From Gammaproteobacteria bacterium (GTDB lineage: Bacteria; Pseudomonadota; Gammaproteobacteria; Pseudomonadales; Pseudohongiellaceae), in the NCBI GenBank assembly GCA_029244985.1, contig JAQWQD010000018.1, positions 1 to 64,000 of the forward strand: 64,000 bases of DNA, written 5' to 3'. A program made the translations under genes and the position numbers. The first letter of the stretch is position 1; each line of letters starts with the position of its first letter. Below, in pieces: positions 53,193 through 62,185 of the stretch. Below the pieces are notes generated by a model. That model ran no database searches and was not told the origin of the DNA. It saw only the letters and a list, made by a program, of their open reading frames with translations.

Positions 53193-54566
53193 TTAGATCA
53201 ACCCAACAGACCACATCAAACATACTGTTAGGAATGAGACTATTCCTCCCACTAGAGTTGCACCCCCATAACTAAATACCGCATCCGGAACGCTGAGTTT
53301 GGAAAGCGAAGTGCAAACCCAAAAATAGCTACTGTTTACGTATTTAATGATTACAGAGCCGCTGGCACCTGACAACATAGCCGCTTCAGGCGAGAGACTG
53401 AGGCTTCCTAGCATTGGTGCAACTAAGGAAGCTGCGGTAATCACTCCAACAGTCGTGGAGCCCGTAATCATGTTTCCAATAATGCCAATGACAAAGGGTA
53501 ACAAGATTGTAGGTAATCCATAGTCAGTAAATAGCATTGCGATAAAATCAACTGCGGGGGTACCGCGCAAAATTGCACTAAGAGATCCACCTAAGCCTGT
53601 AACTACTAAAATCATGGCTGAAGTTTTTAAAGCGGCTTCTACCCATGCATCTTTCGCTTTTTCTTTGTCATCGTCATTCTTGATATTTCGATAGGCCAAC
53701 CAAACACCAATGGAAAGGGCAACTACCGGCCACCCTAGATAAAGAAAAACGGTACGCAAAATATGCCCTTCTGGAAGGATTAATGAAACGATACTTTGAG
53801 CACCAATTAAAATGATAGGAATAACTATAGGTGTGTAAGAACTGAGCGTACTGGGCAATTCTGATGGGCCATCCCCATCTAGATCTTCGATGGACACTCC
53901 GTCGAATTCATCGCTTGCCATGGTTTTTATGCGCGGGCCTGCAACATAGACACCCCAAGCCCAGCAGGCAAGAGAACCAAACAAACAAGCAATGCCACCA
54001 AAAATAATTGTGCGGCCAATATCAGCACCGACAATAGCGGCAGCTGCTAGAGGGCCTGGTGTAGGGGGTACGATGGCATGAGTAAGTTGTAAAGCGCCGA
54101 CCAACCCGGTCGACATGACAGCAATGCCTACGTTCATTGTTTTTGAAGCAGAATGGACTAATGGATTGAGAATCACATAAGCAACATCTGAAAAAATCGC
54201 CACACCAATGATGAAGCCGGTCAAAGTTAATGCCAGTGGCATACGGTGAGTCCCGACCAAATTCACCATGGATTTGGTTATTACTTGAATTGCACCGGTG
54301 TGTTTCAGAGCCTCGGCAATAATTGACCCCAGAACGATAACCACGCCTATCGAGCCCAATGTATTACCAAACCCGTTTTCGAATGCATCGATAAAATTGT
54401 TCTGTTGTACACCAGGTAAGATGCCAAAGAACATGATAGGAATGAGCAATGCAAAAAATACATGCCATTTCCATTTGGCGATTAGGAATAAGAGAAGAAA
54501 GATGACAACTGCGAATCCAGCGAGAGAAATAGCTGGGCTCGTACTAACGGCTGTGGAAGGATCCAT
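53193..54566 (-). CDS. GntP family permease
   Basis: A 457-residue inner-membrane transporter with about 12 hydrophobic segments. It belongs to the gluconate:H+ symporter family: NxFIDAFENGFGNTLGSIG, GSIIAEALKHTGA, IFSDVAYVILNPLV, HAIVPPTPGP in the centre, GNMITGSTTVG and GASGSVIIKYVNSSYFW toward the end. A charged loop near residue 215-235 (DEFDGVSIEDLDGDG) separates the halves. Substrates in this family are sugar acids and small hydroxyacids such as gluconate, glycerate or hydroxybutyrate. It follows the aminotransferase by 30 nt, so uptake of a glyoxylate-, glycerate- or serine-related compound is likely. Confidence 0.93.
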   Translation of the reverse strand: MDPSTAVSTSPAISLAGFAVVIFLLLFLIAKWKWHVFFALLIPIMFFGILPGVQQNNFIDAFENGFGNTLGSIGVVIVLGSIIAEALKHTGAIQVITKSMVNLVGTHRMPLALTLTGFIIGVAIFSDVAYVILNPLVHSASKTMNVGIAVMSTGLVGALQLTHAIVPPTPGPLAAAAIVGADIGRTIIFGGIACLFGSLACWAWGVYVAGPRIKTMASDEFDGVSIEDLDGDGPSELPSTLSSYTPIVIPIILIGAQSIVSLILPEGHILRTVFLYLGWPVVALSIGVWLAYRNIKNDDDKEKAKDAWVEAALKTSAMILVVTGLGGSLSAILRGTPAVDFIAMLFTDYGLPTILLPFVIGIIGNMITGSTTVGVITAASLVAPMLGSLSLSPEAAMLSGASGSVIIKYVNSSYFWVCTSLSKLSVPDAVFSYGGATLVGGIVSFLTVCLMWSVGLI

Positions 54567-54596
54567 TACGATACTCTTTTGTTATTCTAATTTTAA

Positions 54597-55772
54597 TTAC
54601 TCTTGGGCCAAGAATTCCAGTGCTGCGCTGACTCCACCTTTGTTGTGAGGTATGCCAGCAATGCCAAGGCCCATTTCAACACCGCTAAGTGTGCCTGCCA
54701 ACATTAGCTCATTGAAATCTCCGAGATGACCAATACGAAATACTTTGCCTTTGATTTTGCCCAGCCCGGTACCGAGAGACATATCAAATCTGTTGAGAAT
54801 TATCTTCCTCAGTACATCAGCATCGTGCCCCTCTGGCATAATCACCGCAGTGAGCGAATTGCTATATTCTTCTGGAACCACACAAAGGTTCTCTAAGCCC
54901 CAGATTTCGACAGCCAGCCGAGTTGCCTCAGCCAATCGAGCATGGCGTGAGAATACTTTGTCCATACCTTCTGCATGCAAAAGGCGAAGTGCTTCTTTCA
55001 ATCCATAGAGAAGGTTTGTGGCAGGAGTGTAGGGGAAAACTCCGTTAGCATTATTTTCTATCATGTCCTGCCAAGACCAATAAGCTACATTTGTGGTGGC
55101 AGATTTAGATTCTGCGAGGGCTTTTTCACTAATGGCATTAAATCCTAATCCTGGTGGAAGCATTAATCCTTTCTGAGAGCCACTCACGGTAACATCGACT
55201 TTCCAATCATCGTGTCGATATTCAACGCAAGCCAGCGATGAAATTGTATCGACTAAATAAAGTGCAGGATGATTGGCCGCATCAATAGCTTGTCGAATTT
55301 CTCCGATGCGGCTGGTGGCACCGGTGGAAGTCTCATTATGGACTACGCATACCGCTCTAATATTATGCGTTGTGTCTGCCTTGAGTTTTTCTTCAACAAT
55401 TGTCGGATCAACGCCGTGACGCCAGTCCCCTTCAACCCATTCAACTTCTACACCAAGCTTCTCTGCCATGCTCTTCCACAATGTTGCGAACCAGCCAGTT
55501 TCAAATGCAAGCACTTTATCCCCGGGGGATAAAACGTTGACGAGGGCCGCTTCCCAGGCTCCAGTACCAGATGAAGGGAATATGACTATGGGAGCTGCTG
55601 TATTGAAGACAGGTTTAAGTTGATCAAGAATGCCGAAGGTTAATTCAGGAAAATCTGGCCCGCGATGGTCCACTACAGCTTGAGACATTGCTCGTAAGAC
55701 GCTATCAGGGACATTGGAAGGACCTGGAATTTGCAGGAAATGTCTTCCAGCTCGCAATTTAGAGTCACTCAT
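54597..55772 (-). CDS. Serine/alanine--glyoxylate aminotransferase family protein
   Basis: A 391-residue PLP enzyme of the class V aminotransferase type. Landmarks are IPGPSNVPDSVLRAMS at the N terminus, SSGTGAWEAAL for phosphate binding, FETGWFATLW, VHNETSTGA, LVDTISSL with the ring-nitrogen Asp, and the Schiff-base lysine K201 in GSQKGLMLPPGL. This branch transfers amino groups from serine or alanine to glyoxylate, giving glycine and hydroxypyruvate or pyruvate. It acts in the cytoplasm. It is closely spaced before the GntP permease (30 nt) and after the acylase gene (44 nt), forming a likely catabolic transcript. Confidence 0.93.
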   Translation of the reverse strand: MSDSKLRAGRHFLQIPGPSNVPDSVLRAMSQAVVDHRGPDFPELTFGILDQLKPVFNTAAPIVIFPSSGTGAWEAALVNVLSPGDKVLAFETGWFATLWKSMAEKLGVEVEWVEGDWRHGVDPTIVEEKLKADTTHNIRAVCVVHNETSTGATSRIGEIRQAIDAANHPALYLVDTISSLACVEYRHDDWKVDVTVSGSQKGLMLPPGLGFNAISEKALAESKSATTNVAYWSWQDMIENNANGVFPYTPATNLLYGLKEALRLLHAEGMDKVFSRHARLAEATRLAVEIWGLENLCVVPEEYSNSLTAVIMPEGHDADVLRKIILNRFDMSLGTGLGKIKGKVFRIGHLGDFNELMLAGTLSGVEMGLGIAGIPHNKGGVSAALEFLAQE

Positions 55773-55816
55773 GATGATTTCTTTTAGTTTTTCTTATTTA
55801 AAGTTGGCTTTGTCGG

Positions 55817-58087
55817 TTAGCCCCCGGGATTATATGCTCTCTCTACGTTTGCTTCGACATCTTCTCGGTAAAATAGTACATCCCTAAATTCGCCATTGGC
55901 ATACATCTCTGCTTGGTCGCTAAAATGAGGAAGATTTGGATCACTTTGTAAACCACCTGCAGTAATTGCTTTGGCAGTCAAACGTTCTCCAAATTCCACA
56001 ACTGCGACGAAACTGTTTCCGCTGGTACCGTACATCCGGTTCGTTCCTGGATAAGTTCTAGCTCCGAAGGAGGCAAGGGATCCCCAGCGGCCGGAGGCAA
56101 ATCCAACGGGAATACTTGGCTCTTCATCATTGAAATCTTGAACTATGTCGCCATTCAGTCGCTGATACCTGTTTATCTCGCCCCAGGGGACACGCCAATC
56201 GCCAAAGTCGTTGGTTAAATCTTCAGCTGCAGCTCGCAATGCAATTAATTGCTGAGCGAGGGTAGAGCGGTCGGCCATATATTCATAAATATTTGTGTCA
56301 GATACAGCGGCTTCTTCTGCTACTGCTGCCATTAAGTTCTGTGCGTAATAAATTGCCAAGGAGGTTTCTACTGAATCTACGGACCAGTTGTAGTCCCAGG
56401 TTCGCAAAAGATCTATGTATTCTAATAATTCAGATTGAATCGAAACCTGATTCGTGGTGGCGGGGAAAATTTCGAGATTGTTGCTGTTTTCAGTATTAAG
56501 ACCATTTATTTGATCTACCGCTGTAACTAGAAGTAAATCAGGAATTAAATCTTCAAACGCAGGTAGAAAAGGATCATAGGCAGCCTCGATTAGACTATCG
56601 AGCGTAAAGTCAGTTTTGTTTTCCAAAACTTGGACTGCATGCACGCCGCGATAATTCTCTGGGTTATTCGCCATGTAAACAGGGTAATCAGATGCCACCG
56701 GACTATCCGGACCGGACGCATTAAATGGGGTGTTGTTAGTGTTTTGTATCCAGCCTACATCAGGATTAAAAACAGTGATTATTTCATCAAGACTATGTAA
56801 GCCTTGATAGTCAGTTGCAGGATTGCTGCCATCCAGTAGCTCATTCCAATTCAAACTTTGATCTCTTCTTGGAATGTAGTTGCCGTGCCAATAAGCGATA
56901 TTGCCTTTGCTATCAGCATATACGGTGTTGTTCGATGAATTTGTTCGTAACTCCATGGTTGCTGCGAACTCTTCATAGTTATTAGACTTTGTGCGTCCAT
57001 AAGATTGGCTCAATGCCTTTATAGGTTCTTCCATGATGCTGAAGGCAACCCACTTATCATCTTCGCCTCTTACAATTGGGCCGTGGTGACTGCGGTAAGT
57101 CGTAAAATCTCGGGATAGCATTTCATCATCGCCTTTGTAAGAAATGGTAATAACTTTTTCTTCTAGCTTTTTCTCGCTATTACCGTGCACGTAATAAACA
57201 CCATCATCTCGTTGGACAATTGTCTCAAGATACTCGTCTATAGCATCAGCGCGGGAAGAGGTATGCATCCAACCTGTATTTTCATTGAAGCCCTGGTAGA
57301 TAAAAAACTGTCCCCAGGTAACCGCGCCATAGGCATTTAATCCCTCCTCACTGATCATGTGTAGTTCTGATCTAAAGAAGAAAGACGTATGAGGGTTGAT
57401 TAAGAATAAGGCGTTGCCATTGGCGGTGTTTTCAGGGGCAATAGAAAAACCATTGGATCCTCTTGGTTCGTTGTCATTTGGATAGTTGATTTGTGCAAAT
57501 TGATCACCGTCCCCATAGAAGTTTTGCAGTTCTTGAATATTTATGCGTTCGATATCACCGCCAATGCTGCCTTCGGTAAACGTGAGTGCCATCCATGGTT
57601 CGAATTTATTGATTACCCTAGGTTTAACTTCCGGATGTGTGTAAAGGTAGTAATTGAGACCGTCGGCATAGGCGTTCATTAATTCCTGCAGCCAGTCTGG
57701 GCTGGCATCATACATGGCCCGGATCTCTACTGGATCGATAAATAACTTCATACGGAGATCGCGGTATATCTGTCCAGCACCTTCGGCTTCCGCTAATCGA
57801 CCCATGGAGTTGAGGTAGTTAGTTTCCACGCGATTAAAATCATCTTCGGCCTGAGCGTACAGAGTGCCGAATACGGTGTCAGCATCGGTCTCTCCATAGA
57901 TGTGTGCGATGCCCCAGCGATCGCGCAGGATTTCCACATTTGCTGCGCGCTGCTCGAGATGAGAAATTTCCTCGGCGCTGAACTGCGATGAAGTTTGCGG
58001 AGCCGAAGTTAGTGGAGTTTCCGAACTATTTTCGGAACCACAAGACACTGCGGCAAAAGTTAAAAGTATTGCAAGGTAAGATCGCAT
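55817..58087 (-). CDS. Penicillin acylase family protein (acyl-homoserine-lactone acylase-like), lipoprotein
   Basis: A 756-residue Ntn-hydrolase precursor. The N terminus carries a lipoprotein signal with Cys16 (AAVSC). The alpha part includes VEILRDRWGIAHIYGE and the beta chain should begin at Ser211 in RGSNGFSIAP after autocleavage of the spacer peptide. Further conserved blocks are NPHTSFFFRSELH, the TWGQFFIYQGFNENTGWMHT region, and a C-terminal GTSGNSFVAVVEFG. The family deacylates N-acyl compounds, including AHL signals, aculeacins and beta-lactams. The real substrate is unknown. It sits between an amidohydrolase and an aminotransferase, consistent with scavenging of N-acyl amino compounds. 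Confidence 0.93.
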   Translation of the reverse strand: MRSYLAILLTFAAVSCGSENSSETPLTSAPQTSSQFSAEEISHLEQRAANVEILRDRWGIAHIYGETDADTVFGTLYAQAEDDFNRVETNYLNSMGRLAEAEGAGQIYRDLRMKLFIDPVEIRAMYDASPDWLQELMNAYADGLNYYLYTHPEVKPRVINKFEPWMALTFTEGSIGGDIERINIQELQNFYGDGDQFAQINYPNDNEPRGSNGFSIAPENTANGNALFLINPHTSFFFRSELHMISEEGLNAYGAVTWGQFFIYQGFNENTGWMHTSSRADAIDEYLETIVQRDDGVYYVHGNSEKKLEEKVITISYKGDDEMLSRDFTTYRSHHGPIVRGEDDKWVAFSIMEEPIKALSQSYGRTKSNNYEEFAATMELRTNSSNNTVYADSKGNIAYWHGNYIPRRDQSLNWNELLDGSNPATDYQGLHSLDEIITVFNPDVGWIQNTNNTPFNASGPDSPVASDYPVYMANNPENYRGVHAVQVLENKTDFTLDSLIEAAYDPFLPAFEDLIPDLLLVTAVDQINGLNTENSNNLEIFPATTNQVSIQSELLEYIDLLRTWDYNWSVDSVETSLAIYYAQNLMAAVAEEAAVSDTNIYEYMADRSTLAQQLIALRAAAEDLTNDFGDWRVPWGEINRYQRLNGDIVQDFNDEEPSIPVGFASGRWGSLASFGARTYPGTNRMYGTSGNSFVAVVEFGERLTAKAITAGGLQSDPNLPHFSDQAEMYANGEFRDVLFYREDVEANVERAYNPGG

Positions 58088-58128
58088 AGTTTTATAACAA
58101 CCTCTTTATGGAAGACAGCAATAAGTAA

Positions 58129-59772
58129 TTAGTCCGTAACTTTTACACCGTTAACCCAAGTTTCCGTAGCTTGAACTTGCCAGAGTTCATTCTCTGAAAT
58201 AGTAAACATGTCGCGGTCGAGAAAAATAAAATCCGCTTTCTTACCAGTTTCAAGAGTTCCCAGGATTTCCTCTTGGTGTCCGGCATAGGCCGCGTCGATA
58301 GTAAAGCTTGCAAATGCTTCCACCAGAGTCATTCGCTCTTCGGAATACCAGCCGCCGGGAGGCTCATTGTCTTGACCCTGTCGAGTTACCGAAGCGTGTA
58401 AGCCCCAGAACGGATTCGGTGATTCCACGGGGAAGTCAGAACCATTTGCTATTATGGCGCCTGTATCAAGAAGTTTACGCCAGGCATAGGCTCCTTGAAT
58501 TCGGACTGATCCTATTCGATCTTCTGCCATATTCTTGTCACTGGTGGCGTGGGTAGCCTGCATTGATGGAATCACTCCCAATTCAGCAAAGCGTAGTATA
58601 TCTTCGTAGCGAAGTATCTGGGCGTGCTCGATTCGATGACGCATTGCCTGAGTATCAGTTTCATTAATAAGACGTTCGTAGTTATCCATTACTTTTAAAT
58701 TTGCGTTATCACCGATGGCATGTGTGGCAACTTGAAATCCTGCATTCATGGCAACTCGCATAAGAAACTCAAGGCGCTCGTCGTCATAGCGCAGCAAGCC
58801 GCGATTACCTGGTTCGTCCGAATAGTCATCTATCAGTGCAGCCCCTCGACTCCCTAATGCACCATCGCCTACAACTTTCACACTGCGAATAACAAAGGTG
58901 TCGTCGTCGCTGCTAAAAAATCCTTCGCCGAGTCGATCCTGATAAAGTGGATCAGATGCGGACAGCATTGCATTTACTCGAATTGGCAAAGGCCCTTCAT
59001 TCACTAACTCTTTAAAAGCAGCAACAGTTTGGCTGCCAATGCCTGCATCATGCACGCTGGTCATACCGTATGTAGCTAAACTTTCCATTGCCGTTTGCAG
59101 TGCAAACTTCTGTTCTTCGAAAGTAGGATTGGGTATTTGCGCGCTTACGTAGCGCATTGCTGTGTCGATGAGAACACCGGTAGCGTCGCCATTTTCATCT
59201 CGAATGATTTGTCCACCAGTTGGATCTTCAGTGTTGCGATCTATGTTAGCGAGATCCATTGCTGCAGAGTTTGCCCAACCCGCATGACCATCGACGCGGG
59301 TTAGCCAGACCGGCTTGTCTTTTACTAAGGCGTCGATAGTAGCTGCTGATGGAAATTCATTACTGTCCCAAAGCACCTGATTCCAGCCGCGGCCTTGAAT
59401 CCATTCCAACTCAGAATTTTCCTCAACAAAAGTCAAAACTCTCTGCGCTGCCTCTTCCTCTGAGCTTGCTCCAACTAAATCCACTCGCAGCAAACTGAAT
59501 CCATAACTACCAACATGACCATGAGCATCGATAAGCCCAGGTATCAGCGTCCTGCCGTTTCCGTTGATTACGTTGTCAATATTGCTTGGTAACTCATCGT
59601 CGTTGGTATAGGTACGATCGACTTTGTCATTGGTAAATTGCAACGCAGAAAATTGAACAAGATCACGATCGCTGTTCAGTGTATAGCCGTTTAAATCAGT
59701 AATCAGCGTAGTGTCGGCAAAACTGGTTATGGCCAGACACAAAAGTGCGAGTGTCAGAGCAGACTTCTTCAT
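58129..59772 (-). CDS. Amidohydrolase family 3 protein (YtcJ-like), exported
   Basis: A 547-residue protein with a signal peptide (MKKSALTLAL... ending SFA-DT). The metal motif DAHGHVGSYG supplies H84 and H86. GRGWNQVLWD, VWLTRVDGHAGWANSAAM, VVGDGALGSRGAAL, VATHAIGDNA, RHRIEHAQIL, NGSDFPVESPNPFWG and the C-terminal GKKADFIFLD all fit the YtcJ branch. It hydrolyses an unidentified amide or carbamate outside the cytoplasm. It is related to 10697-12439 but has a cleavable signal rather than a lipobox. It is the upstream end of the minus-strand group running to 53193. Confidence 0.92.
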   Translation of the reverse strand: MKKSALTLALLCLAITSFADTTLITDLNGYTLNSDRDLVQFSALQFTNDKVDRTYTNDDELPSNIDNVINGNGRTLIPGLIDAHGHVGSYGFSLLRVDLVGASSEEEAAQRVLTFVEENSELEWIQGRGWNQVLWDSNEFPSAATIDALVKDKPVWLTRVDGHAGWANSAAMDLANIDRNTEDPTGGQIIRDENGDATGVLIDTAMRYVSAQIPNPTFEEQKFALQTAMESLATYGMTSVHDAGIGSQTVAAFKELVNEGPLPIRVNAMLSASDPLYQDRLGEGFFSSDDDTFVIRSVKVVGDGALGSRGAALIDDYSDEPGNRGLLRYDDERLEFLMRVAMNAGFQVATHAIGDNANLKVMDNYERLINETDTQAMRHRIEHAQILRYEDILRFAELGVIPSMQATHATSDKNMAEDRIGSVRIQGAYAWRKLLDTGAIIANGSDFPVESPNPFWGLHASVTRQGQDNEPPGGWYSEERMTLVEAFASFTIDAAYAGHQEEILGTLETGKKADFIFLDRDMFTISENELWQVQATETWVNGVKVTD

Positions 59773-59859
59773 AGTTCAGTACTTCATGATGTTTAGGTTT
59801 GGCTTCGAGTCTAGCATAGAGGAATTAATTAATGGCTCCCGTCAAAATGATCTTCTCCC

Positions 59860-60004
59860 AAGATTTTGTTATTGTCTCTTTTTGCTGCCTGCCTCTTCCT
59901 GGGTTTCCTAATTCATTATTGGCAGAGGAAAGCAACTGTCGCACCAGGCCTTAGTCTGAGTAATTAGTTGGCTTGATGACCACTGCCAAAGATTTTGTTA
60001 CTGT
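59860..60004 (+). repeat. Imperfect 16-bp direct repeat flanking the hupE relic
   Basis: AAGATTTTGTTATTGT at 59860-59875 and AAGATTTTGTTACTGT at 59989-60004 match at 15 of 16 bases. They lie just outside the hupE-like fragment. They could be a trace of a duplication/deletion event, or chance in AT-rich DNA. Confidence 0.5.
59881..59970 (+). pseudogene. Relic of a second hupE 3' end
   Basis: These 90 bases match 63818-63907 inside the HupE/UreJ gene at about 75 of 90 positions with no gap (my count). In the same frame they read FAACLFLGFLIHYW, then QRKATVAPGLSLSN and a TAG stop, against VAACLFLGFLIRYW, RRKITVAPDVSLSN and continuation in the intact gene. Several differences are synonymous, so the copy was probably once translated. 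Nothing upstream matches the rest of hupE. It sits directly before a DUF3604/PpiC/HupE cluster, where the end of a tandem cluster copy would be. Confidence 0.72.
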
Positions 60005-60125
60005 ATTAGCAGCGAGGATGAATGAGCAGTAACACTTGTATTACAGGTCGCCAATCAACAGTCGAAAGCCTGAAACCTTTTTGATAAAAGTTGTGTGGCG
60101 TAATCAATGATAGCGGAGAAAGCAA

Positions 60126-62183
60126 ATGAACCTGCGAGCCTTTTCTTTAGGCAGTATTTTATTACTCGCTGCTTGTGGTAGCGAGACTGAAACAGTTCAA
60201 ACAATTGATGTTGCTGACGCAGAGAATAGTGCAGCAGCAGAAGCTCCTAGCAACGATGCAGCAAGTGCTCCTAGTCCAGCAGCATCGTCTGGAATTCAGC
60301 AAAGCCTGCTAACAATTCCGAACGACATTTTCAGCGCACTCCCGGGAAAGAATGCCACGCGAACGGCGCTTTTTGGCGACCTGCATGTTCACACCACCTA
60401 TTCGTTCGATGCTTTTGCCTTTGGCACTTTGGCGACACCTTATGATGCCTATCGTTATGCTCTAGGCGATACCATCCAGCACCCGGCTGGTTTCGATATG
60501 ACATTACGCGTACCCCTGGATTTTTATGCGGTCACCGATCACGCCATGTATATGGGTGTTTCGCGTCAGGCAGCCGACCCGAGTACTGAGATAGCCAGAA
60601 TTATGGATTTAGACTACATGGAGAATCTCAATGCACCGGAAAATCTAATACCTGGTGGCACGCCTCAACGTACAAGGGCTTTCTTGGGCTTTCTCTCCGA
60701 TGCTGGAGGTTTGATTGCCGATGGGACTCTTAGTCAAGACCTGGTACATGACATCACCCGCGATGCCTGGAAAGATACTGTTGCCGCCGCTGAGCAATAT
60801 AACAAACCAGGCGAGTTCACGACCTTTGTTGCTTATGAGTACACCACCTCGACGGCCGACCGCGGAAATTTGCATCGCAACGTTATCTTTCGCGACGCCG
60901 ATAAACTTCCCGCAGTGCCTTTCTCTCGAGTGCACAGTAGAAATCCAGAAGACTTATGGGATTGGATGGATGGCTTGCGTAATGAAGGAATTGAATCACT
61001 AGCTATTCCTCACAATTCGAACGGTTCCAACGGGCAAATGTTCAAGCTTGTGGATTGGGCAGGCAATCCGCTCGATGACACCTATTCATCGCAGCGCACT
61101 CGTAATGAGCCGCTTATCGAAATCACACAAATTAAAGGCACATCTGAAACGCACCCCTTGTTATCAGATAATGATGAATGGGCCGATTTTGAAATTATGC
61201 CTTATCGCATCGCAACCACTTTGTATTCAGAACCGTCTGGCAGCTATGCGCGAGAAGCATTATTAAACGGCTTGTCGTTCGAAGACCAGGGAATGGAGAA
61301 TCCTTTTGAATTCGGTTTTGTGGGTGCTTCTGATACGCACATGGCTGCCATTGGCGATGACGAATCTGACTTCTATGGCAAGACTGGGCTGCGTGATGCC
61401 ACACCTCAACTGACTGGGGCAGTTCCACTGAGCGCTGAAGTGGGAGAGCGCAGACTTGAGAATACACCGGATCAGGTTAGGGAATTTGATGCCGGTGTTT
61501 ACAACACTGGATCACCCATTACTTGGGGCGCATCGGGGATTGCCGGCGTCTGGGCTGAAGACAATACCCGAGAGTCTATCTACAACGCGTTCCGACGTAA
61601 GGAAACTTTTGCTACCACCGGCACGCGCATCAAAGTCCGCTTTTTTGGTGGATATGACTTCACCGATGAAACGCTTGCAGCACCTGATATGCTCGAGACT
61701 GCGTATAGTGAAGGTGTGTCCATGGGTTCAGATTTATTGCCCAACGGCGACCGGGCACCGCGCTTTATTGTCTGGGCTACTCAGGATGCATTAAGTGCGC
61801 CGCTACAAAGGCTGCAGATTATCAAAGGCTGGACCGTCGATGGTGAACCCCATGAACAAGTGTTTGATGTAGCGTGTTCAAATGGCCTTGCTGTCGATTC
61901 GCAATCTCATCGTTGCGGTGATAATGGTGCGCAGGTGAACCTTGCAGACTGCTCGATTTCAACTGACGTCGGTGCCGCTGAGTTAAAAACCGTATGGGTT
62001 GATCCTGACTTTGATCCTTCCGTCCGGGCATTCTATTACGCACGTGTGCTCGAGAACCCAACTTGCCGATGGTCAACCTGGGATGCGCTCAAGGAAGGTT
62101 ACGAACCGCGACCAGATTTTCCAACGACCATTCAAGAACGTGCCTATACCTCACCGATATGGTTTCGACCTAGCACGGGCTAA
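60126..62183 (+). CDS. DUF3604 domain lipoprotein
   Basis: A 685-residue protein with a lipobox (LLAAC, Cys17) followed by a low-complexity Ala/Ser linker (residues ~30-58), so the catalytic part is held away from the membrane. The DUF3604 domain begins TALFGDLHVHTTYSFDAF with H87 and H89, a PHP-like metal motif, then YAVTDHAMYMG, FVAYEYTT, IPHNSNGSNGQMF, EITQIKGTSETHP, FVGASDTHMA and TTGTRIKVRFF. The domain is related to metal-dependent phosphoesterases. The actual substrate is unknown. It starts a three-gene run: the PpiC-type gene follows after 2 nt and the HupE/UreJ gene after a further 12 nt. Confidence 0.93.
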   Translation: MNLRAFSLGSILLLAACGSETETVQTIDVADAENSAAAEAPSNDAASAPSPAASSGIQQSLLTIPNDIFSALPGKNATRTALFGDLHVHTTYSFDAFAFGTLATPYDAYRYALGDTIQHPAGFDMTLRVPLDFYAVTDHAMYMGVSRQAADPSTEIARIMDLDYMENLNAPENLIPGGTPQRTRAFLGFLSDAGGLIADGTLSQDLVHDITRDAWKDTVAAAEQYNKPGEFTTFVAYEYTTSTADRGNLHRNVIFRDADKLPAVPFSRVHSRNPEDLWDWMDGLRNEGIESLAIPHNSNGSNGQMFKLVDWAGNPLDDTYSSQRTRNEPLIEITQIKGTSETHPLLSDNDEWADFEIMPYRIATTLYSEPSGSYAREALLNGLSFEDQGMENPFEFGFVGASDTHMAAIGDDESDFYGKTGLRDATPQLTGAVPLSAEVGERRLENTPDQVREFDAGVYNTGSPITWGASGIAGVWAEDNTRESIYNAFRRKETFATTGTRIKVRFFGGYDFTDETLAAPDMLETAYSEGVSMGSDLLPNGDRAPRFIVWATQDALSAPLQRLQIIKGWTVDGEPHEQVFDVACSNGLAVDSQSHRCGDNGAQVNLADCSISTDVGAAELKTVWVDPDFDPSVRAFYYARVLENPTCRWSTWDALKEGYEPRPDFPTTIQERAYTSPIWFRPSTG

Positions 62184-62185
62184 TC

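Larger units (their letters stand above)
59773..60125. other. 353-nt divergent intergenic region with a hupE relic
   Basis: This gap separates the amidohydrolase and the DUF3604 lipoprotein gene. It holds a 90-bp degenerate copy of the hupE 3' end (59881-59970) flanked by short direct repeats, both listed separately. Promoters for the two genes should lie on either side. A GCGGAGA-type ribosome site precedes the DUF3604 ATG. Confidence 0.6.
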
